In this document: positions 1-8,520 of the stretch, piece after piece
Layout: each line of letters opens with the position of its first letter
Position numbering within the stretch: position 1 is the stretch's first letter
NCBI GenBank assembly: GCA_020830965.2
Contig: JACCFC020000008.1
Coordinates: 31,344 to 95,343 of the forward strand
Source: Neisseriaceae bacterium TC5R-5
Lineage (GTDB): Bacteria > Pseudomonadota > Gammaproteobacteria > Burkholderiales > Chromobacteriaceae
Reading direction: 5' to 3'
Length of the DNA stretch: 64,000 nt
Notes under the pieces: generated by a model
Databases searched by the model: none
What the model saw: the letters and a program-made list of their open reading frames with translations, nothing else
Told to the model about the DNA's origin: nothing
Translations under genes and position numbers: made by a program

Positions 1-75
1 GGCGCCATGGCGATCTGTCACGTCAGCCGTGGTGATGAGCACAGCACGAGGCAGCCCCTGTGCATGATTTATGAG
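1..75 (-). pseudogene. IS5-family transposase remnant (window edge)
   Basis: On the minus strand an open frame running off the left edge reads NHAQGLPRAVLITTADVT followed by DRHGA. This resembles the central part of the DDE domain of IS5-group transposases, where a GLP motif is followed by a TADVxDR motif. The N-terminal half would have to lie to the right, but that space is taken by the end of the PilZ gene, so the transposase is truncated at its 5' side. How far it continues beyond the window is unknown. The call rests on about 25 residues. Confidence 0.45.
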
Positions 76-77
76 AG

Positions 78-1601
78 TTAGTCGATTTTAGCGAGAGTGT
101 CGAAATTACTATTACTGCAATCCTCGTACTCGTGTTGTGGGGCTTTGAGTTGAATTTGGTAAGACTTGCCCTGAGCGGTCAGAATAAGTTTTTTATTTGG
201 GACGGTCAGTTCTTTGGGCATCAGGAACCAGCGTTGGCCTTTGCGTGAGTTAGGCTGGGTGATGTAGATGGCCGTAGCGGCAGCGGTTTCAGGATGCTCT
301 GGATCAAGTAAAGATACGCCTACTGGATTTTGCCCTAAGATTTCTATGCCGACTTTAGTGTCAGTATTTTGTCGCAAAATACGTTTGATGATTCCCAGTA
401 GCAAGGGATGGCTCTCGGTCTTGATGAGAACAATACGGCCAATAGCGAGTTGTTCTACTGCTTTGCCTAAGAAGGTGAGACCCATGCCGGTGCTGCTAAT
501 ATCATTGATACGCCAGTCACCTGGCTTTTCACCATCATTCTCGGTATTGCCAATATTTTGCACTTTGACTTGAAAGGCTACCCGTTCAAACCCAATGTTG
601 ACCCGGGCCACAGAGGTTTGTAGTGCCCGTTCTGATTTGCGCAGCGATTTACCCCCGTCAGTTGACCAACGGATGGCTAGCTTTTCGCACAGCAGTGCCC
701 ACTCCTGATGGTTTAAGCCGGTGTTCATGGCTGTTAATGTGGACGGAATACGTTTGTCCAAGTCAAACATCAGATCGGCTAGTCGACTGCTAATTTTGCT
801 GACAGACCAGTAACGATGCCATTTGCTTGCCATGCCACGTAGCATGGCCTGCGGTGGTTCGGGCATTGATAAGTTGTAAACAAAGATAGGTTCTTCTAAC
901 GGTGCTTGTTTTTCCAGTGGAGTACCTTGGCTGAGGAACATTAATAGTTGATCAACCGCGATGATTTCTCTATGCAGCATATTGTCGGTTTGTGACAAAA
1001 ACAGCATGCCGGCCTGTATCAATAACTGCTCACAGGTAAACTCTTGTTGGCTGCCTGTGTACAACTGGATGGGGGTACGGGCGAAACCGCCGTCTTCCGC
1101 TTGGGAGTAAAAACGGAAGCCATGTTGCCAGGATGAGCCTTCTGGTTTTAAGTAGCGTAGTGAGTTCCAGACGATAAGGCGCATTTGATGATGCAGACCA
1201 CGGATGGTGATCAGTTGTAAGTCGTTTTCCTGTGTGGGATTGCTCGTGCCTTTATGCAGATGCAGGCAAATCTGACAGGCGGTAGACATCTCGTGCCAGT
1301 AGGCAAGGATAGTTGGCAGGTAGCCTTTGCTGCCAGTTTTGGCCTGCAGATAGTCCTGACAAAGCTGTTGATGGATACTATAGGCTTTGTCATCAACATA
1401 AATCAGTGTCTTGATGCGTTCTTTTAATGAGATTTCAGTATCGGCATTAATTTTAGAGACAGCTTTGATGATTTCTACTAATGCGGTGAAATATTCTGCT
1501 TGTGGTAAATCGCGAACTAAGAGCGTAGCCGATTGCGCCACACCCGAAGCTGGCGTGTTCTTGCCGATGAGGGAACTGACTAATGATTTGAAGTCAAACA
1601 T
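78..1601 (-). CDS. PilZ-domain protein of unknown function
   Basis: A 507-residue soluble protein with no signal peptide or membrane segment. The first two thirds match no family I recognise; they look helical and contain a low-hydrophobicity tract rich in Gln and Leu. Around residues 345–435 lies a PilZ-like beta domain, with the DxSxxG signature visible as NDISSTGMGL preceded by a Gly-Asp-Trp-Arg stretch. I do not see a clear RxxxR motif upstream of it, so cyclic di-GMP binding is uncertain. By family knowledge, PilZ proteins transmit cyclic di-GMP signals to motility, pili or polysaccharide systems. The gene is single, about 350 bp from ychF, and abuts a transposase remnant at its 3' end. 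Confidence 0.6.
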   Translation of the reverse strand: MFDFKSLVSSLIGKNTPASGVAQSATLLVRDLPQAEYFTALVEIIKAVSKINADTEISLKERIKTLIYVDDKAYSIHQQLCQDYLQAKTGSKGYLPTILAYWHEMSTACQICLHLHKGTSNPTQENDLQLITIRGLHHQMRLIVWNSLRYLKPEGSSWQHGFRFYSQAEDGGFARTPIQLYTGSQQEFTCEQLLIQAGMLFLSQTDNMLHREIIAVDQLLMFLSQGTPLEKQAPLEEPIFVYNLSMPEPPQAMLRGMASKWHRYWSVSKISSRLADLMFDLDKRIPSTLTAMNTGLNHQEWALLCEKLAIRWSTDGGKSLRKSERALQTSVARVNIGFERVAFQVKVQNIGNTENDGEKPGDWRINDISSTGMGLTFLGKAVEQLAIGRIVLIKTESHPLLLGIIKRILRQNTDTKVGIEILGQNPVGVSLLDPEHPETAAATAIYITQPNSRKGQRWFLMPKELTVPNKKLILTAQGKSYQIQLKAPQHEYEDCSNSNFDTLAKID

Positions 1602-1950
1602 TGCGCCTGGCTTTATCTGTTATGTTCTTATTTATATCACTATATCTTACGTTATGAATAAGTGCTGTTGCAGCGAGCATGGTGACTCTTTAGTTATATG
1701 ATAAAAGGGGGTGGCGTTCTCGCTTCGACTATGTCGGTGGTGTTCGGTTTACATGGCATATATCATTCTAGCTTATGCAGAGGCTAAGTCATTAGCCCTT
1801 ATGTTGTCTACTGTGAATGCTTGTAGTTTAGCTGGCTATTGGCATTTTGGCCGGGGTAGAGGAATTTCGGAGGCTGCTTGATGGCGAAGATGACACTTGG
1901 TGGGTTGATCAGATCTGCCGATCAACCCTGTGACTAATAATTTGACTGTG
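1602..1950. other. Gene-free stretch between PilZ gene and ychF
   Basis: About 350 bp without a convincing gene. Two tiny ORFs on the plus strand (1753–1881 and 1880–1936) overlap at a TGATG, but neither has family resemblance. The right part holds the perfect 9-bp inverted repeat at 1902–1928. Nothing else stands out. Confidence 0.5.
1902..1928. repeat. Perfect inverted repeat downstream of ychF
   Basis: GGGTTGATC and GATCAACCC are separated by 9 bases and form a perfect 9-bp stem, 23 bp beyond the ychF stop codon. There is no T-tract on either side, so it may be a transcript-end hairpin (processing or Rho-dependent end) rather than an intrinsic terminator, or a binding site. Confidence 0.5.
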
Positions 1951-3042
1951 CTAAACGTTAAACAGAAAATTCATTACATCACCGTCTTGCACGATATACT
2001 CTTTGCCCTCGGCTCGCATTTTACCGGCTTCTTTTGCTTTTGCTTCGCCACCATAGTGAATAAAATCAGCATAAGAAATTGTTTGGGCACGGATAAAACC
2101 GCGCTCAAAATCGGTGTGAATGACCCCTGCCGCCTGTGGCGCAGTGTCGCCAATGTGAATTGTCCATGCTCTTACTTCTTTGACGCCAGCGGTAAAGTAG
2201 GTTTGCAAACCAAGCAACTGGTAACCGGCACGAATCAGGCGATCCAGCCCAGGTTCTGCTAGCCCAAGACTTTCGAGAAACTCGATTTTATCGCCATCAT
2301 CCAAATCAGCAATTTCGGCTTCGATAGCGGCACACAGTGCCACCACGGGGGCGCCCTCTTTGGCGGCAAACTCTTCTACGCGGCTGAGCAGGGGATTGTT
2401 ACTGAAGCCATCCTCGGCCACGTTGGCAACATACATGGCTGGTTTGATCGTTAATAAGCATAGTGGTTTGATTAAGGTTTTTTCTTCGCTGCTCAATTCT
2501 AAAGAGCGAACGGGTAAGCCTTGGTTCAGGTGAGGTACCAGCTTTTCCAGTACGGTCAGTAGCGCACGGGCATCTTTGTCGCCGGACTTGGCTTTCTTGC
2601 CATCGCGAATGATGGCTTTTTCGACGGCTGTTAAATCTGCCAGAGCCAATTCGGTGGCGATGGTTTCGATATCACTTAGCGGGTCAACCTTACCCGCTAC
2701 GTGTACGATATTGTCGTCATCAAAGCAGCGGACAACATTCACGATGGCATCGGTTTCACGGATATTAGCCAGAAACTGATTACCCAGACCTTCGCCTTTA
2801 GAGGCACCGGCAACAAGGCCGGCAATGTCGACAAATTCGACGATTGCTGCTTGGATGCGCTGTGGGTTGATGATTTTTGCCAGTTCTGCCAGACGGTGAT
2901 CGGGCACTTCCACGATGCCTACATTGGGCTCGATAGTGCAGAATGGATAGTTGGCTGCTTCAATGCCTGCTTTGGTAAGGGCATTAAATAGAGTGGATTT
3001 GCCGACATTGGGCAAACCGACAATACCGCATTTCAGACTCAT
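1951..3042 (-). CDS. ychF: Redox-regulated ATPase/GTPase YchF (Obg family)
   Basis: A 363-residue P-loop NTPase of the OBG/YchF family. The G1 loop GLPNVGKST sits at the extreme N-terminus, followed by the G3 DIAGLV motif. The C-terminal TGS-like domain ends in the conserved [15 protein letters not shown]-type tail, and the length is normal for the family. YchF proteins bind ribosomes, hydrolyse ATP in preference to GTP, and affect stress responses and translation fidelity. It lies 26 bp downstream of pth, an arrangement conserved in many proteobacteria, and is probably the last gene of the prs–rplY–pth–ychF unit. The ATG at 3042 gives the canonical [14 protein letters not shown] start. Confidence 0.96.
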   Translation of the reverse strand: MSLKCGIVGLPNVGKSTLFNALTKAGIEAANYPFCTIEPNVGIVEVPDHRLAELAKIINPQRIQAAIVEFVDIAGLVAGASKGEGLGNQFLANIRETDAIVNVVRCFDDDNIVHVAGKVDPLSDIETIATELALADLTAVEKAIIRDGKKAKSGDKDARALLTVLEKLVPHLNQGLPVRSLELSSEEKTLIKPLCLLTIKPAMYVANVAEDGFSNNPLLSRVEEFAAKEGAPVVALCAAIEAEIADLDDGDKIEFLESLGLAEPGLDRLIRAGYQLLGLQTYFTAGVKEVRAWTIHIGDTAPQAAGVIHTDFERGFIRAQTISYADFIHYGGEAKAKEAGKMRAEGKEYIVQDGDVMNFLFNV

Positions 3043-3068
3043 GTCAGCATTCCTTAATAATGGTTCAG

Positions 3069-3656
3069 TTAGTGTTGTTTAGTGACGGTGTGCAGTGTTT
3101 TCATTGCCTGAGACAGATCGCCGGCAATGCCTTGTGGCAACACTTGCAGGCAGCGTGTAATGGCTTCGTCCAGTAGGGTCTGTTCTTCGGCACGCGGTTT
3201 TTTTAGTACAAAATTGACAACTTCATTACGCTCGCCGGGGTGGCCAATACCTAGGCGTAAACGCCAGAATGCCGGGGTGCTGAGGCGGGCCGCAATGTCT
3301 TTTAGGCCATTATGTCCGCCATGTCCACCGCCTTGTTTAAAGCGGGCAATGCCGGGAGCTAAATCCAGCTCATCATGTACAACCAGTATTTCATCCGGCA
3401 GAATCTTGTAAAAGTGAGCAAGAGCCAAAACGGCTTGACCAGATAAGTTCATATAGGTCATCGGCTTGAGCAGCCAGACCTCTTGATTTTCTATGCTGAC
3501 GCGGGCCACTTCTCCGTGGAACTTGGTTTCTGTACGCCAGTTGCCTTTGTATTTCCAGCACAACTCATCCAGCAGCCAGAAGCCAGCATTATGGCGGGTT
3601 TTTTCATAGTCTGTGCCCGGGTTTCCCAGGCCGACAATTAAGCGTATTGCCGACAT
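3069..3656 (-). CDS. pth: Peptidyl-tRNA hydrolase
   Basis: A 195-residue peptidyl-tRNA hydrolase of the bacterial Pth1 family. It cleaves the ester bond of peptidyl-tRNAs that drop off ribosomes and so recycles tRNA. The N-terminal [18 protein letters not shown] motif carries the catalytic His in RHNAG. The PMTYMNLSG and HDELDL motifs contain the conserved Asn and Asp, and GGHGGHNG follows. Length is normal. It lies between rplY (90 bp upstream, with a hairpin terminator between them) and ychF (26 bp downstream). Confidence 0.97.
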   Translation of the reverse strand: MSAIRLIVGLGNPGTDYEKTRHNAGFWLLDELCWKYKGNWRTETKFHGEVARVSIENQEVWLLKPMTYMNLSGQAVLALAHFYKILPDEILVVHDELDLAPGIARFKQGGGHGGHNGLKDIAARLSTPAFWRLRLGIGHPGERNEVVNFVLKKPRAEEQTLLDEAITRCLQVLPQGIAGDLSQAMKTLHTVTKQH

Positions 3657-3670
3657 TTATTCATCCCAAT

Positions 3671-3710
3671 AAAAAAGCTCGCTGCAGGCCGTAAGGCGTA
3701 CAACGAGCTC
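3671..3710 (-). terminator. Hairpin terminator between rplY and pth
   Basis: Read on the minus strand, GAGCTCG and CGAGC pair around a GC-rich loop and are followed by a TTTTTT tract at 3671–3676. It follows rplY by 36 bp and precedes pth, so it should lower expression of pth and ychF relative to rplY. Confidence 0.7.
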
Positions 3711-3745
3711 TTCAATATTACCGTTAGACGGTACAGTGACAAACA

Positions 3746-4033
3746 TTAAGCGCGTGAGAAGTCGATATGCATTACTTGCTGTTTGTAAGGGTGCATTTGA
3801 AAGGCAGCTACTTTTACCTGCTCTTTCTGACCATCAATCACCATTTCTAGCACTGAGTTGTGAAAAGCTTCATTTTTCAGCGCGTAGTATAGTGTGTTGT
3901 GATCCAGCGTAATGGAGACGGCATCTTTGCCACCACCATAAACAACAGCAGGTAGTTTGCCCGCGTGACGCAGGCGGCGGCTCGCACTCGTACCCGACTC
4001 TTCACGCTTTTCGGCTGTTAATTCAATAGACAT
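3746..4033 (-). CDS. rplY: 50S ribosomal protein L25, short form
   Basis: A 95-residue protein equivalent to E. coli L25, which binds 5S rRNA. It contains only the N-terminal 5S-binding domain and lacks the long C-terminal extension found in CTC/TL5 forms. Diagnostic segments are REESGTSASRRLRHAGKLPAVVYG near the N-terminus (residues 10–34) and the C-terminal region ending MHPYKQQVMHIDFSRA. It lies 60 bp downstream of prs and is followed by an intrinsic terminator. The prs–rplY–pth order is widespread in beta- and gammaproteobacteria. Confidence 0.96.
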   Translation of the reverse strand: MSIELTAEKREESGTSASRRLRHAGKLPAVVYGGGKDAVSITLDHNTLYYALKNEAFHNSVLEMVIDGQKEQVKVAAFQMHPYKQQVMHIDFSRA

Positions 4034-4093
4034 AGTAAAACTCCAGTTTTAGATTAAAAGCACTTGCTTCACCGCGACCAGTGAAGCAAATGT

Positions 4094-5077
4094 TTACGGC
4101 AGGCAGGCGCCTGTCGCAACCAGTTCCTCATTGAAGAGGTAAGACACCGACTCTTCGTTATTGATACGCCGTAAAGTCTCGGCCAGTAAACCGGCAATAG
4201 AAACTACCCGGATATTGGGGCAAGCCTTAGCTTCGGCAGTCAACGGAATAGTATCGGTAACGACAACCATGTCGATGTCAGAATTTTTAATGCGATCAGC
4301 TGCTTGGCCAGAAAAAATAGGGTGAGTGGCATAAGCCAGAACCCTTTCTGCTCCACGCTCTTTCAGTGCAGAAGCCGCCTTACATAGAGTGTTGGCGGTA
4401 TCAATCATGTCGTCCACGATTAAACAGGTTCGTCCAGACACATCGCCAATCACATTCATTACTTCGGCGACATTGGCTTTGGGACGGCGTTTGTCAATGA
4501 TGGCTAGATCGGTATTCAAGGCTTTGGCAACCGCACGTGCTCGTACTACACCTCCAACATCTGGGCTAACAACAATCAAGTCCTCAATACGTTGCGCACG
4601 AATGTCTTTAAGTAGAACCGGGGTGGCGTACACATTATCAACAGGAATATCAAAAAACCCTTGAATTTGATCCGCATGTAGGTCAACTGTCAGCACACGA
4701 TCAACGCCAGCGCTGGTTAGCATATTCGCAACCAGTTTTGCTGATATGGGAACGCGGGCTGAACGGGGGCGTCTATCCTGACGTGCATAGCCGAAATAAG
4801 GTATGGCGGCGGTAATGCGACCGGCTGAGGCACGTTTGAGCGCGTCAGCCATGGTCAGGATTTCCATCAGATTGTCATTGGTGGGGGCGCAGGTGGATTG
4901 CAAGATGAACACATCACGGCCGCGTACATTTTCTAAAAGTTCGATGGCTACTTCGCCGTCGCTGAACTTGCCAACATCAGCACGTCCTAGAGAAATATCG
5001 AGATGTTTGACCACATTATGTGCAAGTTCCGGATTTGCGGTGCCGGTAAATACCATCAAACTGTCGTATGCTGCCAT
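4094..5077 (-). CDS. prs: Ribose-phosphate pyrophosphokinase
   Basis: A 327-residue PRPP synthase that converts ribose 5-phosphate and ATP to PRPP, the shared precursor of purines, pyrimidines, NAD, His and Trp. It shows the [20 protein letters not shown] region, the flexible-loop YARQDRR motif, the divalent-cation site [18 protein letters not shown] and the PRPP-binding loop [13 protein letters not shown]. It is slightly longer than the 315-residue E. coli enzyme because of a C-terminal extension. A bidirectional hairpin terminator separates it from tRNA-Gln upstream, suggesting its own promoter or regulated read-through. Confidence 0.97.
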   Translation of the reverse strand: MAAYDSLMVFTGTANPELAHNVVKHLDISLGRADVGKFSDGEVAIELLENVRGRDVFILQSTCAPTNDNLMEILTMADALKRASAGRITAAIPYFGYARQDRRPRSARVPISAKLVANMLTSAGVDRVLTVDLHADQIQGFFDIPVDNVYATPVLLKDIRAQRIEDLIVVSPDVGGVVRARAVAKALNTDLAIIDKRRPKANVAEVMNVIGDVSGRTCLIVDDMIDTANTLCKAASALKERGAERVLAYATHPIFSGQAADRIKNSDIDMVVVTDTIPLTAEAKACPNIRVVSIAGLLAETLRRINNEESVSYLFNEELVATGACLP

Positions 5078-5103
5078 GATTTCTATGCCTTAGCTCTATA
5101 AGG

Positions 5104-5135
5104 AAAAAGCGTGTAAGGGATTCTTACACGCTTTT
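5104..5135. terminator. Bidirectional terminator upstream of prs
   Basis: AAAAAGCGTGTAAG and CTTACACGCTTTTT form a nearly perfect 14-bp palindrome around a four-base loop, with T-tracts on both strands. On the minus strand it lies between tRNA-Gln and prs, so it ends the ispE–tRNA-Gln transcript or acts as an attenuator for prs. Confidence 0.8.
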
Positions 5136-5171
5136 TATATGCCTGCTCTCAAAATTTTTATGAGAAAGTCT

Positions 5172-5246
5172 TGGCTGGGGAGGTAGGGATCGAACCTACG
5201 AATGCCGGAATCAAAATCCGGTGCCTTACCACTTGGCGACTCCCCA
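5172..5246 (-). tRNA. tRNA-Gln (UUG)
   Basis: A 75-nt cloverleaf with 7-bp acceptor stem TGGGGAG/CTCCCCA, discriminator G and an encoded CCA end. The anticodon loop carries TTG and the T-loop is TTCGATC. It closely resembles E. coli tRNA-Gln and sits between ispE and prs on the same strand, so it is probably processed from the ispE transcript. Confidence 0.97.
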
Positions 5247-5264
5247 GTATTTTTTATCATGATG

Positions 5265-6110
5265 TTAGCTAGAAATAGGGTGTGAACTAAGGCCTTGGGC
5301 AAGAAACACACAATATTTATCTAACAACAGATTGTAAATTTTTTTGGCTTCATTTTCTGAGTCTAGTTCTAAAAAAATACAAGAACCTGAGCCAGTCATT
5401 AATGGTGAGCCATATTTTTTTAATTCGTTTAGAGCATTGCTTACTTGGGGGTAAGCACCTAAAACTAAGCTTTGCAAGTCATTGCTGCGTTGCTGCCTCG
5501 TTTTGAGGATTCGCATTATGCCGACCACTCCTAGCTCTGTCAATACGGTTTTTTTAAGTTTTTGAAATATTTTAGCCGTAGATATGTGTACCTGCGGGTG
5601 AACGATCACATACCAGGCGGGGGGGAGTTCGATTGCGCTTAGTTTTTCACCAATGCCCGTTGCGAATGCGTTGCGTCCAAAAATAAAGACTGGTACGTCT
5701 GCGCCCAGTTGTACGCCCAGTGCTTGTAGTTCTTGGCGAGGTAAATGGAGTTGCCAGAGCTGATTCAATGCTAATAGCACAGTGGCGGCATCTGAGCTGC
5801 CGCCTCCTAAACCACCACCCATAGGGATTTTTTTGTCTAGGCGGATGCTGACGCCGAGTTTACATTGTGTGTATGCCTGTAACAGTTTAGCTGCACGCAC
5901 GGTTAAGTCTTGTGTGCTCTCTACGCCTGGAGTGGGGGTTTCTAAAATAATTTGTGCATCTTCTCGTACTGCAAGGTGAACGGTGTCATAGAGACTAATA
6001 AAACGAAATACTGTTTCCAGTAAATGATAACCATCGCTACGTTTTCCGACGATGTGGAGTAGTAGGTTAAGTTTGGCGGGGGCAGGGAAAGCTTGAAAAG
6101 CGAGTGACAT
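5265..6110 (-). CDS. ispE: 4-diphosphocytidyl-2-C-methyl-D-erythritol kinase
   Basis: The fourth enzyme of the MEP isoprenoid pathway; it phosphorylates CDP-methylerythritol with ATP. It belongs to the GHMP kinase family. N-terminal PAPAKLNLLLHI carries the conserved Lys, PMGGGLGGGSSDAATVL is the ATP-binding glycine loop, and TGSGSC lies near the C-terminus. I chose the ATG at 6110 (281 residues) because the family begins just before the PAPAKLN motif; a TTG at 6161 overlapping the lolB stop would add 17 unrelated residues. It follows lolB and precedes tRNA-Gln. The isoprenoid product also feeds the squalene genes hpnCDE in this window. Confidence 0.95.
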   Translation of the reverse strand: MSLAFQAFPAPAKLNLLLHIVGKRSDGYHLLETVFRFISLYDTVHLAVREDAQIILETPTPGVESTQDLTVRAAKLLQAYTQCKLGVSIRLDKKIPMGGGLGGGSSDAATVLLALNQLWQLHLPRQELQALGVQLGADVPVFIFGRNAFATGIGEKLSAIELPPAWYVIVHPQVHISTAKIFQKLKKTVLTELGVVGIMRILKTRQQRSNDLQSLVLGAYPQVSNALNELKKYGSPLMTGSGSCIFLELDSENEAKKIYNLLLDKYCVFLAQGLSSHPISS

Positions 6111-6157
6111 AAGCAGCTGTGTATGAGATTGGTCAAAATATATGGATAAGGAGTCGT

Positions 6158-6697
6158 TCAATTCCAGTTTTGTGGAACCACTCGCACATTAAGATCTTTT
6201 CTGTTCATTTCGATGCGCTTGGGATAGGTTGTCATGCTATCTTCCGCACGGATAAAGCGAATCTGCCATCCCTGCTGGGATAAGGTGCCATCGCTTGCCA
6301 CTTCGTCGTTTTCCCCTGGAACCGCTAGCCCCCTTATCCACCAGCTTAGTCCGGATAAGGGCAGGGGCCAGCCCAGAGTCTGTTGGGTCAAGTTTTCAAT
6401 ATCAGCGGCTTGCCAGGTTTTATCTTCGGTTTCTAGTGTGACCAGAGTATTGGTTCTGACTATTTTGGCGAGAGTGCTACCAAGCGGAGAGTTAATGGCT
6501 AGTTGGTCCTTTTGTAGAGCGTGTTGCCAATCAAAATTGGCGACATAGCCTTTGCCATTCATGTTCACTGATAAGCGGCCTGTTACCGAGAAAGGCTCAT
6601 CAATGCTGGTGGTGATGGGGGCGAATGCCACTTCGCGGGTGGCGCAAGCACTCAATATCAGCATAGAGCAGAGCATTAACCAAGCTGCTAGCCTCAT
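6158..6697 (-). CDS. lolB: Outer-membrane lipoprotein receptor LolB
   Basis: A 179-residue lipoprotein with a type II signal peptide, lipobox LSAC (Cys18), and the LolB fold. Family markers are the FSVTGRLSVNMNGKGY segment and the buried-Trp segment NFDWQHALQKDQLAINSPLG. LolB receives lipoproteins from the periplasmic carrier LolA and inserts them into the outer membrane. The start overlaps the stop of the upstream TPR lipoprotein gene by 4 nt (ATGA), which indicates translational coupling. The next gene is ispE, as in many beta- and gammaproteobacteria. Confidence 0.93.
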   Translation of the reverse strand: MRLAAWLMLCSMLILSACATREVAFAPITTSIDEPFSVTGRLSVNMNGKGYVANFDWQHALQKDQLAINSPLGSTLAKIVRTNTLVTLETEDKTWQAADIENLTQQTLGWPLPLSGLSWWIRGLAVPGENDEVASDGTLSQQGWQIRFIRAEDSMTTYPKRIEMNRKDLNVRVVPQNWN

Positions 6698-8442
6698 GGC
6701 TTGGCACCGAGTCGTTGCATCGTTTCATTTAAGACTTCGTGTGAGTTGTTCTCTGAGAGCGCTTTGTTCCAGATGGCTAATGCCTCTACGGTTTGCCCTT
6801 GCCGCCACAAAACCTCCCCTAGGTGCGCAGCAACCTCAGGGTCAGGCAATAGATCGTATGCTTTTTGCAGAGTTTTACTGGCTGATTCAAATTGACCTAG
6901 TTTAAATTGTGCCCAGCCTTGACTATCTAAAATCATGGGGTTGTTAGGCTCTTGCTTTAAGGCCCTCTCAATATAGCTCAGCCCTTCCCGGTAGCGGTTG
7001 GTCTTGTTTATCAGGGTGTATCCCAAGGCGTTTAGGGCTTGAATGTGATTGGGTTGTTGCTTGAGTAGTAATTTCAAGTCGCGTTCGGCCTGGACTGGTT
7101 GTCCTAGCGAGTCAGAAACTAAAGCTCGTTCATAGAGTAGTTCTGATGATTTTGGCTGTTTTTGTAGTGCTTGGCTTAATAATTTATGGGCTTTGGAGTA
7201 TGCCTTGGCTTCTCGTGCGAGTTGAGATTGGAGCAAGGTTAAAGAAACACGCTCTTCGTCATTGCTAGCTAAGTGATTTAAACGATGAAGCGCTGAATCT
7301 AGCTTTCCATCTGCTGCATCAAGTGTGGCCAAGCGGCTTTGAGCAGTTAAAAATTGGGGGCTTGCTCCAACCCGTTCGTAAAATTTGCGGGCATTTGCCA
7401 AGTCGTGCCGTTCCTCTGCAATTTGGCCAAGGGTGAAATGAATGAAGTTCGTTTCCGGGTGGTTGTTGGCTAGCGCTTGTCGCAGGTATTGATCGGCCTT
7501 GCTCAGATCTTGGCGTTCATAAGCAATCAGTCCTGATGCGTATAGTATCTCAGGATTGTTGGGGTCGGTTTTTAGCAGCATGTCAAACGCGTTACCTGCT
7601 TCGGAGAAGTGTTTGGTGGCTACTAGTAGTCTGGGGTAGGCCATGCGCAGGTCTAGGCTGGCTTTAGGGCGGCGCGCCAGTTCGCGCTGTAGAAAAGTGA
7701 TAGCTTGTTCGGGGTTAGTTTTGTATAAGCGGTCTAGCTGCCACATGACTGGTAGGTCCCAGGTCGGGGCAAGCTGGGCTAAGCGGTCAAACTCGCTGTC
7801 TACAGTCGCTTGTTCCCCCAATTCTGCGGCATATACCAATAGGGCAAAGCGTGCTTCGGGTAAGTTTGAGTAGCGGCTAGTTAATTGTTGGATAAAACTT
7901 GATGCGGTTGATTTATCGGTTTGGCGCGAACTTAGGCGCGCTAGTTGGATAAAGATAGCCGGGGCTCGTTCGGCATCTCGTTGCAGCAAGTTTTCTATTA
8001 GTGTTGTGTTTTCTGTTAGTTTGCCAGCGCGTAATACGGTAATAAAAAGTTGTTCCTGCGCCGGAATAGAGTCGGGTTCCAACTCTAGCCACAAAGCTAA
8101 GGCGTTTGACGTCTCATTGGGCATGCCTGCAAACATCGCAAATTCGGTTGCCCGTTGAGCCATGCGCGGGTCACGGGTTTGTTTGGCAAGCGTTAAGTAG
8201 CTTCTTGCTGCAGCACCGACGGCGCCGCGTTGCGCGGCAATTTCACTGGCAATGATGCTGTAAAATATATCAGGCTCTAAGGAAATTTTGGGTAAGTGGG
8301 CTTCTTGGGGGGTATTTGATGCCACCGCTTCATTGTTGGTGTTGGTTGCGATTTCTGATTCGGGAGCCTTAAGGCTGCTGCATGCGGATAATAATAAAAC
8401 CATCAGCAAAGGAAGTAAGGGCGTCAGCGTTTTCATTCGCAT
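6694..8442 (-). CDS. TPR-repeat lipoprotein
   Basis: A 582-residue protein with a lipoprotein signal peptide (lipobox LSAC, Cys about 21), followed by TPR helices along nearly its whole length. Clear TPR-type segments include NPEILYASGLIAYERQDLSK, a region around residues 440–480, and NPMILDSQGWAQFKLGQFES. It is predicted to be membrane-anchored and exposed to the periplasm, acting as a protein-interaction scaffold; the specific partner is unknown. It overlaps lolB by 4 nt and so heads the operon. Betaproteobacteria often carry a TPR protein at this position. mutM is divergently transcribed from the short gap upstream. Confidence 0.85.
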   Translation of the reverse strand: MRMKTLTPLLPLLMVLLLSACSSLKAPESEIATNTNNEAVASNTPQEAHLPKISLEPDIFYSIIASEIAAQRGAVGAAARSYLTLAKQTRDPRMAQRATEFAMFAGMPNETSNALALWLELEPDSIPAQEQLFITVLRAGKLTENTTLIENLLQRDAERAPAIFIQLARLSSRQTDKSTASSFIQQLTSRYSNLPEARFALLVYAAELGEQATVDSEFDRLAQLAPTWDLPVMWQLDRLYKTNPEQAITFLQRELARRPKASLDLRMAYPRLLVATKHFSEAGNAFDMLLKTDPNNPEILYASGLIAYERQDLSKADQYLRQALANNHPETNFIHFTLGQIAEERHDLANARKFYERVGASPQFLTAQSRLATLDAADGKLDSALHRLNHLASNDEERVSLTLLQSQLAREAKAYSKAHKLLSQALQKQPKSSELLYERALVSDSLGQPVQAERDLKLLLKQQPNHIQALNALGYTLINKTNRYREGLSYIERALKQEPNNPMILDSQGWAQFKLGQFESASKTLQKAYDLLPDPEVAAHLGEVLWRQGQTVEALAIWNKALSENNSHEVLNETMQRLGAKP

Positions 8443-8520
8443 GGAGTAATGACTCTGCTTAAACTTGATTGATTGCGTAGAATAGCATGTCTTGTTTTTA
8501 TCTTCGCGCTAAACCTATCC

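Noticed and set aside
1753-1936. Two overlapping small ORFs of 42 and 18 codons
   Set aside because: No family similarity, no conserved motif, and only the second has a GGAGG before its start. Coding cannot be supported.
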